DNA from: Chryseobacterium lactis
Lineage (GTDB): Bacteria; Bacteroidota; Bacteroidia; Flavobacteriales; Weeksellaceae
Direction: 5' to 3'
Length of the DNA stretch: 64,000 nt
NCBI RefSeq assembly: GCF_003815875.1
Contig: NZ_CP033924.1
Coordinates: 186,001 to 250,000 of the forward strand
Positions 10,879 to 17,682 of this stretch are shown piece by piece. The stretch's first letter is position 1; the number at the start of each line of letters is the position of its first letter. The translations under genes were made by a program, and so were the position numbers. Below the pieces are notes generated by a model. That model did no database searches, was not told the DNA's origin, and saw only the letters and a list, made by a program, of their open reading frames with translations.

Positions 10879-10908
10879 CAAAAATATAAAAAAATATTAG
10901 TCCACCAA
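10879..10908 (-). promoter_or_regulatory. Promoter of the NIL-domain gene
   Basis: Minus strand: TTG (10908-10906), 19 bp, TATTTTTG (10886-10879). A full match to the Bacteroidota promoter pattern, leaving a leader of about 55 nt before ATG 10817. The -33 part lies within the dyad at 10889-10929. Confidence 0.65.
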
Positions 10909-10929
10909 ATTAGTAGACTAATATTTTTT
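10889..10929. promoter_or_regulatory. Operator-like dyad over the -33 region of the NIL gene
   Basis: Arms AAAAAATATTAGTC (10889-10902) and GACTAATATTTTTT (10916-10929) are perfect inverted copies around a 13-nt centre that holds the promoter TTG. A smaller palindrome TTAGT-AG-ACTAA lies in the right half (10910-10921). Overlap with the promoter suggests repressor binding. A hairpin terminator is less likely because a separate terminator for the upstream gene lies at 10940-10964. Confidence 0.6.
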
Positions 10930-10939
10930 AAATTTTAAC

Positions 10940-10964
10940 AAAAAAAAGAAGCCTTATCAGCTTC
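10940..10964 (-). terminator. Terminator of the YiiX-like gene
   Basis: Minus strand: GAAGC, 7-nt loop, GCTTC, then eight T. Lies just after the 10975-11643 gene. Confidence 0.65.
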
Positions 10965-10974
10965 TCTTCTCTAT

Positions 10975-11643
10975 TTACAGTTCTTTAATTCTTTCTATTT
11001 TTTCTGAACCTGCCAGTCCGTTAGGATTACAACCGGGCTCTCCTTCCGGCACTTTTATATTTTTCTTTTGATAAAACTCTTCCCAGAATAGATTGATCTT
11101 TCCTGTTTTAGGATCTATAAAAGTCATAGGTTCCAATTTGAAAATATGATCTTTTCTAAAGGCTCTTTCAACAAAATCTGAGCAATAGTATGAATTTTCA
11201 TCCAGGATATAATTAAAATTGTAAGGTTTCCCAAGCATGAGATTGGCTTTTTCAATAGCAGCCGGAATTGATTTCTGATATTCGGGTTTTAAACGGTAAA
11301 CAATTACTTTCTGCTCATCCTGTTCCTGATCTTTGAGAAATTCTTGTAAGGTTTGCTTTTGAGAACCGCCTTTTGGAGCTGCATGCAGTACAAACATTGT
11401 ACTTCCCTGTTTTTCCAGGATACCGATATGATCAAAAGAAGCTATTTTTTGCTTTTGAGTTACATTGTTGATCGCACCGGAAAGTCCGGTTTCTTTCGCG
11501 GTAACAAACAATAAGTCACCATTTTTAAGCTTTGACGTTTGAGTGGCGCTGCAATTTATTAATAGTAAAATCAAAAAGAACAGAGTTCCTGTCACGATAA
11601 CTTTTTTTATGTTTTGGGAAAAAGATATTTTAAATTCCTGCAT
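10975..11643 (-). CDS. YiiX/YebB-like NlpC/P60-family cysteine hydrolase, lipoprotein
   Basis: 222 residues. One N-terminal hydrophobic segment ends in a lipobox (LLLINCSAT, Cys31), so it is exported and lipid-anchored. The permuted NlpC/P60 (YiiX/YebB-type) core is visible: 'NGDLLFVTAKETGLSG', catalytic His72 in 'FDHIGILEKQG', and nucleophile Cys154 in 'YYCSDFVERAF'. Such enzymes are thought to cut amide or ester bonds of cell-wall peptides or lipids; the substrate is not predictable here. Monocistronic, with its own terminator. Adjacent to, and divergent from, the two-component system at 11.7 kb. Confidence 0.85.
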   Translation of the reverse strand: MQEFKISFSQNIKKVIVTGTLFFLILLLINCSATQTSKLKNGDLLFVTAKETGLSGAINNVTQKQKIASFDHIGILEKQGSTMFVLHAAPKGGSQKQTLQEFLKDQEQDEQKVIVYRLKPEYQKSIPAAIEKANLMLGKPYNFNYILDENSYYCSDFVERAFRKDHIFKLEPMTFIDPKTGKINLFWEEFYQKKNIKVPEGEPGCNPNGLAGSEKIERIKEL

Positions 11644-11684
11644 TGAGTATTATTTCGTTTTCAAAATTACAAAATAGAATTTAT

Positions 11685-11692
11685 TACATTTG
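11685..11692 (+). promoter_or_regulatory. TACATTTG promoter box of the two-component operon
   Basis: TAnnTTTG box. A GTG start at 11692 would lie inside it, which argues for the start at ATG 11752 and a leader of about 55 nt. None of the 11-bp CTAA repeats seen before mgtC or the RND operon is present here. Confidence 0.5.
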
Positions 11693-11751
11693 TGGAAAGT
11701 ATTGAGTTATTGATATTCTTCACATCAATCAAAAACATTCCAAACATTCTT

Positions 11752-12453
11752 ATGCCACATATTTTACTAGTTGAAGACGACGACAGACTTTCAAAACTTA
11801 TCACGCAAGGCCTTCGGGAAGCTGAATTTGAAGTAACAACGGCTTATGATGGAATAACGGGTTTGAAACTGGCGTTACAAACCAATTTTGATCTGGTAGT
11901 AACCGATATTGTTTTACCTAAAAAAAGCGGTCTTGAATTTTGCAATGAAATAAAAGCATTAAAACCCAACCTTCCCGTTGTGATGCTCACCGCCCTCGGA
12001 ACTACGGATGATAAACTGGAAGGGTTCGATGCCGGTGCTGATGATTATATGACCAAACCTTTTGAGCTGCGTGAACTGGTAGCAAGGATTAAAGTTCTCC
12101 TGAAACGATTTTCTCTGCAGACGCAACAAAAAGTTTTTATCCTAAAATACGAAGGTATTGAGATGAATCTTGAACAGAAGACAGTCAGCCGTGATCACAC
12201 TCCTATCAAATTAACGCCCAAAGAGTTTAATCTTCTTAAGTTTATGCTGGAAAATTCGGAGCGGGTTCTCTCACGCAGCGAAATTGCTGAAAAAGTATGG
12301 GAAACTCATTTTGATACAGGAACCAACTTTATTGATGTTTATATTAATTATCTACGAAAGAAGATAGATAAAGACTTTGATACGAAGCTCATTCATACCA
12401 AAGCAGGAATGGGATTTATCCTGAAGAAAGACTACGAAACAGGCATTATATAG
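11752..12453 (+). CDS. OmpR/PhoB-family response regulator
   Basis: 233 residues from ATG 11752 (MPHILLVEDDDRLSKL); the frame is open further upstream, but that part runs into the promoter box and is not conserved. Receiver domain 1-120: acidic pocket Asp9-Asp10, phospho-acceptor Asp52 ('DLVVTDIVLPKKSG'), Thr in 'VMLTALGT' and Lys in 'DDYMTKPFE'. C-terminal winged helix 135-230: 'KLTPKEFNLLKFMLENSERVLSR' and 'NFIDVYINYLRKKID', the OmpR/PhoB DNA-binding type, which binds direct repeats. The partner kinase gene follows 19 bp downstream. It is a plausible but unproven regulator of the 11-bp repeat operators at 16780 and 20371. Confidence 0.93.
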   Translation: MPHILLVEDDDRLSKLITQGLREAEFEVTTAYDGITGLKLALQTNFDLVVTDIVLPKKSGLEFCNEIKALKPNLPVVMLTALGTTDDKLEGFDAGADDYMTKPFELRELVARIKVLLKRFSLQTQQKVFILKYEGIEMNLEQKTVSRDHTPIKLTPKEFNLLKFMLENSERVLSRSEIAEKVWETHFDTGTNFIDVYINYLRKKIDKDFDTKLIHTKAGMGFILKKDYETGII

Positions 12454-12472
12454 ATGAACTAAAAATATAAAG

Positions 12473-13849
12473 ATGAAAATAAGAACAAGGCTTACCCTGC
12501 TTTTTACTTTAATCACAGCTATGCTTCTGGGTGTTTACAGTATTTCTATTTATTATTCATCAAAAGAAGCCAGGGAAAAATCTTTCTACAGCGAATTAAG
12601 AAATGAAGCGATTGCCAAGGCCGATCTATTTTTTCAGAGTTCATTGCCCGAGCAAGAGATGCACAAATTGTATAAAAACAACAACCGAACCCTTAATGAA
12701 GTTCAGGTAGCCATCTACGATACTACTAACCGGTTGATCTACCATGACGATGCCAAAGTAGATTATGTAAAGGAAACTCCCGAGATGCTTTCCCGGATAT
12801 TCCGGAAAAAGAAAATCAGTTTCTTTATGGATAACTTACAGGTGATCGGGATGGTGTATCATTATAATGGAAAGACCTATGCCGTTACCGCTGCTTCCTA
12901 CGATAAATATGGTTATGACTATCTTACCCACCTTCTTACTATTAGCATTATAGCATTCATCAGCATTTTGATCTTGATTTATCTTGCGGGAATATTGCTT
13001 TCAAAAAAAGCATTAAGTCCGCTTAGTGAAATGGTGAATCAAATCAAAAAAATTACTGCCGGAAAGTTACAGTTACGATTAAAAACCACCGGTGAAAAAG
13101 ATGAGCTCAATGAACTGGCCGGGAATTTCAACAAAATGCTGGAACGTCTGGAAAATTCGTTTGATGCTCAAAAATACTTTGTTTCCAATATTTCACATGA
13201 GCTGAGAACCCCATTATCCGCCATCATTGCCGAACTGGAACTGGCTTCTGAAAAGGATCAGACCAAGGAAGAATATCAGCAAACCATTCGTTACGCACTG
13301 GATGATGCCAGAAATATGGCTAAGCTTTCCAACAGTTTGATGGATCTGGCTAAAGCAAGCTATGATCCTAATGAAATCAGTTTTTCCGAAATACGTCTTG
13401 ACGAAGTTCTCCTGGAATCATATGCCAAAACAACGAAAGAAAATGCAGCCTACAAAGTTTCATTGAATATAGATCATGACGTGGAAGAGCACCAACTTGT
13501 CATTCAGGGAAATGAATATCTGCTGCAGGTAGCCTTTAATAATTTGATTGATAATGCATGTAAATATTCACCGGAACATTTATGTCTTATTGATGTAAAA
13601 ATACAAAAGAACGCCCTGCATATCAATTTCGTCAATACGGGAATCATCATTTCACAGAAAGATCTTGAGCATATTTTCGAACCTTTTTACAGAAGTGAAA
13701 CCTCCAGAAAAGAAAAAGGGTATGGAATAGGACTCTATCTAACTGAGAAAATAACGAAACTTCATAATGCCTATATTGTTGCTTTTTCGGATAAAAACAC
13801 AACTGTTTTTAAATTTATTATTAAACTAGACAACAAAATAACAGTGTAA
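12473..13849 (+). CDS. Sensor histidine kinase (HAMP-HisKA-HATPase)
   Basis: 458 residues, inner membrane. TM1 is about 7-29, then a periplasmic sensor of about 120 residues with no recognised fold, TM2 about 152-176, and a HAMP linker 177-230. HisKA: His242 in 'VSNISHELRTPLSAII'. The ATPase has N-box 'NNLIDNACKYS', an F-box-like 'FEPFYRSE' and G2 'KGYGIGLYLTEKI'. In place of the usual G1 Asp motif (DxG) it has 'VNTGIIIS', a substitution also found in working kinases of the CusS/RprX-like group. The periplasmic domain has no Met/His cluster, so copper or silver sensing is not indicated. Operon with the response regulator. Confidence 0.92.
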   Translation: MKIRTRLTLLFTLITAMLLGVYSISIYYSSKEAREKSFYSELRNEAIAKADLFFQSSLPEQEMHKLYKNNNRTLNEVQVAIYDTTNRLIYHDDAKVDYVKETPEMLSRIFRKKKISFFMDNLQVIGMVYHYNGKTYAVTAASYDKYGYDYLTHLLTISIIAFISILILIYLAGILLSKKALSPLSEMVNQIKKITAGKLQLRLKTTGEKDELNELAGNFNKMLERLENSFDAQKYFVSNISHELRTPLSAIIAELELASEKDQTKEEYQQTIRYALDDARNMAKLSNSLMDLAKASYDPNEISFSEIRLDEVLLESYAKTTKENAAYKVSLNIDHDVEEHQLVIQGNEYLLQVAFNNLIDNACKYSPEHLCLIDVKIQKNALHINFVNTGIIISQKDLEHIFEPFYRSETSRKEKGYGIGLYLTEKITKLHNAYIVAFSDKNTTVFKFIIKLDNKITV

Positions 13850-14033
13850 ATTCTTTTGATCTATAATCTATTTTTAACGCAAATTACCGTTTTATATTAT
13901 AAAAACAACAAAAACCAATTTAATATATTAAAAAATTAAATAATATCACAAAATACATACAAAAACACAAAATAAAATCATTAAAAGCGTGAATTTTATT
14001 ATTTTTGAAGATAAAAAATAAAAAACACGTAAA

Positions 14034-14564
14034 ATGAAAAAGATTATTTATTTATTGTTATTACCTCAATTATTTTTAGCACAGATAGGGATTAATACAT
14101 CCTCTCCTACATCTACTTTAGATGTCAACGGAAATCTAAGGGTTCGTACAATTCCACAAGGAAATAGTAATGACTATTATTTAACGACTGATCAGAATGG
14201 GAATATCCAAAAAGTTATTTCTACAACTTCAAAATTTGGAGGAGAATTAAGCTGGAATGGTACTACAAATATGACTAATCTTTCTCCAAATCAGGTATCA
14301 GATGTCTATTTTGTAGATCAATCACATAATTTAACTCTTCCAACTCCAAGTTCTGCATTTAAAGGTAAAACATTAAGATTCTATGTATATGGAGGAGGTA
14401 TTAATTTTACTATAAACGGAATTGCTCCCCCAGCATATGCAGGTGCACCATCGGGTTGGTCTTATAATGGTTCTACATTAAATATACAAGGCAGTAATAA
14501 TAGATTTCAATTCATAGACTTTGTATGCGATGGTACAAGCTGGTGGCCAGATAATAAGGATTAA
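14034..14564 (+). CDS. Secreted protein with adhesin/tail-fibre-like N-terminus
   Basis: 176 residues. Signal peptide MKKIIYLLLLPQLFLA followed by 'QIGINTSSPTSTLDVNGNLRVRT'; this opening is common in flavobacterial surface and phage-fibre-like proteins. 'YYLTTDQNGNIQKV' is a second shared element. The rest is Gly/Asn/Ser/Thr-rich beta sequence (FYVYGGGINFTINGIAPP) ending in 'FIDFVCDGTSWWPDN'. No T9SS sorting domain is present, so the final location is unclear. Monocistronic; a TATTTTTG box lies at 14000-14007. Function unknown. Confidence 0.7.
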   Translation: MKKIIYLLLLPQLFLAQIGINTSSPTSTLDVNGNLRVRTIPQGNSNDYYLTTDQNGNIQKVISTTSKFGGELSWNGTTNMTNLSPNQVSDVYFVDQSHNLTLPTPSSAFKGKTLRFYVYGGGINFTINGIAPPAYAGAPSGWSYNGSTLNIQGSNNRFQFIDFVCDGTSWWPDNKD

Positions 14565-14594
14565 CATAGGACTAAAAATGGTTCCTATATCGAA

Positions 14595-14637
14595 CATATC
14601 AATAATGATCGAAAGTTCCTCAACCATTATTGATATG
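14595..14637. terminator. 13-bp inverted repeat after the secreted protein gene
   Basis: Perfect arms CATATCAATAATG/CATTATTGATATG with a 17-nt loop, 31 bp after the stop. No clear T-run follows, so it may act as a 3'-end stabiliser or protein site and not as a classical terminator. Confidence 0.5.
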
Positions 14638-14717
14638 CCTAATACATTTTAATATTTCAAATTGTTTCCATAGCCGGATCATTTCTATAATCTTTTTTAA
14701 TAAAGTTTATAATAATT

Positions 14718-15563
14718 TTAGCTACCCGAAACTTTACTAAAAATAGTAGTTCCAATGCTTGCTGTTATCACACATGCGATGGAGATCCACTGTAAAAAAC
14801 TTAACTCTTCTGCCAGAAAAATTAATCCCGAAAGCGCAGCAAATGCAGGTTCCAGACTCATCAGAATACTGAATGTTTTTGCCGGAAGCCTCTTCAAAGC
14901 CATAATTTCTAAAGAAAATGGTAATGCACTCGATAAGATGGCCACTCCCAAACCTTTTACAAAAATAGTAGGGGTAAGATTAAACACGGCACCATCCCAC
15001 AGCGTAAAAGGAATGATTACCAGACTTGCAAACAACATTCCGGTGGTAACAGCATCTCTTCCATCCATTATCTTAGCTACTTTTCCACCCATCACAATAT
15101 AACCAGCCCAAAACATTCCGGCAAGAAAAGCCAGCCCAAGCCCTACCAGATCTACATGATCATTCTGCCATGGCACAATAAGCAATATCCCAACACATGC
15201 CAATAATGCCCAGACAACATCCAGCAGCTTACGGGATAATGCAATGGCCAGAAATAAAGGTCCGGCAAATTCTACCGTAACAGCCAACCCCAATGGAATC
15301 CGTTGAATGGCCATATAAAAAATAAGATTCATAGCCGCCAGACCAACACCATACATCGCACAATATTGCCATTTTTGTCGGGTAAATTCCAAAAATTTCG
15401 GCCGGTTAATCAAAGTGAGTAAAACAGCTGAAAGTACAATCCTTAAGCTGACTGTACCTATAGCACCAATCGCCGGAAAAAGTTGTTTTGCAATAGAAGC
15501 TCCACCTTGCACACATATGATCGCCAAAAGCGTCGCAGGTATCGCTATATTTGATTTTTTCAT
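14718..15563 (-). CDS. EamA-family transporter, RhtA-like
   Basis: 281 residues, about ten transmembrane helices in two EamA repeats. Closest by eye to E. coli RhtA (threonine/homoserine exporter): 'GGASIAKQLFPAIGAIGTVSLRI' near the N-terminus, 'PLGLAVTVEFAGPL' in the first repeat, and 'SALPFSLEIMALKRLPAKTF' followed by 'ILMSLEPAFAALSG' in the second. Likely exports amino acids or related metabolites across the inner membrane; substrate not provable. Stands alone, convergent with the secreted protein gene. About 190 bp to the next gene holds nothing obvious. Confidence 0.88.
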   Translation of the reverse strand: MKKSNIAIPATLLAIICVQGGASIAKQLFPAIGAIGTVSLRIVLSAVLLTLINRPKFLEFTRQKWQYCAMYGVGLAAMNLIFYMAIQRIPLGLAVTVEFAGPLFLAIALSRKLLDVVWALLACVGILLIVPWQNDHVDLVGLGLAFLAGMFWAGYIVMGGKVAKIMDGRDAVTTGMLFASLVIIPFTLWDGAVFNLTPTIFVKGLGVAILSSALPFSLEIMALKRLPAKTFSILMSLEPAFAALSGLIFLAEELSFLQWISIACVITASIGTTIFSKVSGS

Positions 15564-15756
15564 TTGTAAAACTTATAATTCATAAAAAATGTCCCTTAAG
15601 CCAGAATCTCCGGGGATAAAAACAAACGTATCTATAAATTATAAATTGCAGGGATCCATAATATAAAGTGGTTTGCTTCAAATGTATTGAAATTTTATCT
15701 TTTACAATGGATACAGATATCAACTTGTTTATAGAGCATACTTTTCAAAGCAAATT

Positions 15757-16713
15757 TTACAAAAACTGATATTCCGTTAATCTTTGTTCCCCAAATTTAT
15801 TTATAATACCTTGCTCAACAGCCCATCGCAAATCTCTACTGGCTGTGGGAGCAGATATATTTTTGAAATGTTGCAAATAATCTTTTCTGCTAAATCTGAT
15901 TGGTCCTGCTTTATCTTTAAATAAATAAATTCTGTCTTCAGTACGAAGCGTAATGTTTTGTGACTGCAAAACTTCTTCTAAAGCATCTAAAATAATTCTA
16001 AGCATGAATTCTAAGAAAGGAGTAGAATTTCCTTTTTTATCTGATTCGGAAAGCTTGTTATAGTATACATTTTGTTGTTGTTTTATCAAACTCTCAATAG
16101 GCAAAAACTCAAAAACCGGATACTGTTGCATCAAAATCAGAGTTTGCCATAATCTGCCCATTCTTCCGTTTCCATCAATAAATGGATGAATAAATTCAAA
16201 CTCATAATGAAAAACGCAGCTTTTTATCAATAGCAAGTCATCATCTTTCTTTAAATAATCGAAAAGATCTTTTATTAAACCTTTAACCATTGCACCACCA
16301 GGAGCAATGTGCTCAATTTTAGATCCTTTTACAATCCCCACATTTTTAGTTCTTAATTTACCAGGAACCTCAATTAAACCATTCATTAAAATTGAATGGG
16401 CTTTTTCTAAATCTTGTATTCGATAAGGATTAAGTTGATTAAGATAGTCATAAACTTTAATCGCATTTTTAACCTCAAGAATGTCTTTTTGAGGTGCCAA
16501 TACTCTTTTGTTCTCTAGTAATGCGGTAATTTGTTCTTCTGTAAGTGTATTCCCTTCAATCTCAAGCGACGATTGAATTGTTTTAATCCTGTTTTTTTTC
16601 CTTAATTCTGTAGCACGCTTATATAAAAGTGATGCATTGATTTCTCCGATTTTTTCCGAAATAGAAGCAATTAACATTAAAATTTCACTTGTTATCTGAT
16701 AAGGTGGCTTCAT
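15757..16713 (-). CDS. Fic family protein with N-terminal auto-inhibitory motif
   Basis: 318 residues. The Fic core motif HPFIDGNGRMGR is at residues 176-187, complete with catalytic His176 and the anion-binding GNGR, so it should transfer AMP (or another NMP) to protein hydroxyls. The inhibitory helix motif S-x-x-x-E-G is at 49-54 (SLEIEGN), placing it in the class with inhibition from its own N-terminus. The C-terminal part (about 245-318) looks like a winged helix ('RFSRKDYLQHFKNISAPTASRDLRW'), a common Fic fusion suggesting DNA binding or self-regulation. No antitoxin gene adjoins it, consistent with built-in inhibition. Target unknown. Confidence 0.9.
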   Translation of the reverse strand: MKPPYQITSEILMLIASISEKIGEINASLLYKRATELRKKNRIKTIQSSLEIEGNTLTEEQITALLENKRVLAPQKDILEVKNAIKVYDYLNQLNPYRIQDLEKAHSILMNGLIEVPGKLRTKNVGIVKGSKIEHIAPGGAMVKGLIKDLFDYLKKDDDLLLIKSCVFHYEFEFIHPFIDGNGRMGRLWQTLILMQQYPVFEFLPIESLIKQQQNVYYNKLSESDKKGNSTPFLEFMLRIILDALEEVLQSQNITLRTEDRIYLFKDKAGPIRFSRKDYLQHFKNISAPTASRDLRWAVEQGIINKFGEQRLTEYQFL

Positions 16714-16779
16714 GAGCTATAGTATCATTTGATACTATCAAAAATACACCTATTATTTTACAAGGCCTAATTATATCTT

Positions 16780-16849
16780 TTCTAATAATTTTCTAATAAC
16801 ATTCTAAGACTTCTCTAACAGCTCCTCTCTACAAGGAAGAATACCTTTG
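16780..16849 (+). promoter_or_regulatory. Four 11-bp direct repeats plus TACCTTTG box before mgtC-mgtA
   Basis: CTAA half-sites start at 16782, 16793, 16804 and 16815, exactly 11 bp apart (unit TTCTAAYARYT). The -7 box TACCTTTG is at 16842-16849, 27 bp from the last CTAA. No TTG -33 element is present, as expected for an activator-dependent promoter. Tandem repeats at one helical turn are typical binding sites for OmpR/PhoB-type regulators. The same module recurs at 20371-20440 with identical spacing. Confidence 0.8.
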
Positions 16850-16867
16850 CAGCAAATAAAACCCACT

Positions 16868-16900
16868 ATGGATACCGATCCCGTCACATTATTACAATAA
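16868..16900 (+). CDS. Candidate leader peptide MDTDPVTLLQ upstream of mgtC
   Basis: Ten-codon ORF, ATG 16868 to TAA 16900, starting about 13-15 nt after the predicted transcript start and ending 60 nt before mgtC. The peptide has acidic residues and proline at the N-terminus (M-D-T-D-P). Enterobacterial mgtA has a leader peptide MgtL beginning MEPDPTPLP, where acidic/proline runs destabilise ribosomes at low Mg2+. The resemblance is by composition and position only. It could be chance: the sequence is short and translation is unproven. Confidence 0.45.
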   Translation: MDTDPVTLLQ

Positions 16901-16914
16901 CTAAGCATTCAACA

Positions 16915-16957
16915 GTATATCTTTCTGTATACGGGCTGGGTGCTATAAAACAGAAAG
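16915..16957 (+). promoter_or_regulatory. Alternative hairpins in the mgtC leader
   Basis: GTATA (16915-16919) can pair with TATAC (16928-16932). The loop sequence CTTTCTG (16921-16927) can instead pair with CAGAAAG (16951-16957), directly before ATG 16961. The two structures exclude each other, and the second would occlude the mgtC start region. Hand-found; energies not calculated. Confidence 0.35.
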
Positions 16958-16960
16958 ATC

Positions 16961-17659
16961 ATGACTACATTAGAATTTACACTTCGTCTCTTCACAGCAT
17001 TTGCTCTTGGCGCCAGTATTGGTTTCGAAAGACAATGGCGTCAGAAAAGTGCCGGACTGCGAACCAATACACTGGTATGTCTGGGGTCTGCTGCATTTGT
17101 TTTACTTTCCATCAGAATTGGAGGTGATGCTACTGGCAGGATCGCTTCTTATATTGTAAGTGGTATTGGCTTTTTAGGCGGAGGCGTTATTATGAAAGAT
17201 GGACTTACCGTTCGGGGTCTCAATACCGCGGCTACAATCTGGTGTTCCGCATCTGTAGGAGCGCTCAGTGCAATGGGATACCCTCTGGAAGCTGCTATAA
17301 CCAGTAGTTTTATCATCCTTACTCATCTCATTCTTCGCCCATTAGGCCTCCAGCTTGGCAATACTATCAGCAGCAGAAGCCATTACACCGAATATCTACT
17401 CACTATAAAATGCAAAAGTGAAGTAGAAAACCACATTCGTGTCCAGCTAATGCAGTCTCTGAGCGGAAATGATAAAATATTATTAAAATCCCTTACCAGC
17501 GATGACAACGGTATTCCTGAAAACGCCATCATTACAGCAGAAGTTCATGCTTCTACTCCACAGGACAGTTTTATGGAAAAAACAGTAAGCCGGCTGACTA
17601 TTGAAGATAAAGTCATCAAGGTAAGCTGGGAAATTATAGGTACTGAAAATGATTTATAA
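16961..17659 (+). CDS. mgtC: MgtC/SapB family protein
   Basis: 232 residues, inner membrane. N-terminal MgtC core of about 140 residues with 4-5 helices and the family signatures 'GASIGFERQWRQKSAGLRTN' and 'GIGFLGGGVIMKDG', then 'VRGLNTAATIWCSASVGAL'. The C-terminal soluble part (about 145-232) is ACT-like, as in long MgtC proteins. In other bacteria MgtC supports growth at low Mg2+ and restrains the F-type ATPase. It is followed after 23 bp by the Mg2+-ATPase gene, the same pairing as in the Salmonella SPI-3 operon. Controlled by the repeat operator at 16780-16849 and probably by its 100-nt leader. Confidence 0.92.
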   Translation: MTTLEFTLRLFTAFALGASIGFERQWRQKSAGLRTNTLVCLGSAAFVLLSIRIGGDATGRIASYIVSGIGFLGGGVIMKDGLTVRGLNTAATIWCSASVGALSAMGYPLEAAITSSFIILTHLILRPLGLQLGNTISSRSHYTEYLLTIKCKSEVENHIRVQLMQSLSGNDKILLKSLTSDDNGIPENAIITAEVHASTPQDSFMEKTVSRLTIEDKVIKVSWEIIGTENDL

Positions 17660-17682
17660 CATTTGAAACAACAATCGAAACG

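Noticed and set aside
11692..11751. Upstream GTG extension of the response regulator
   Set aside because: The GTG lies in the TACATTTG promoter box and the added 20 residues do not resemble a receiver domain start.
11752..13849. Naming the two-component system cusRS or phoPQ
   Set aside because: No metal-binding Met/His cluster in the sensor, no acidic PhoQ-type patch recognised, and no operator repeats at its own promoter; only the family level is supported.
14755..15102. 115-residue rightward ORF
   Set aside because: Antisense to the RhtA-like exporter, which has clear family motifs.
16850..16960. M-box (ykoK) magnesium riboswitch in the mgtC leader
   Set aside because: The leader of about 105 nt is too short and lacks the M-box core; a leader-ORF mechanism fits better.
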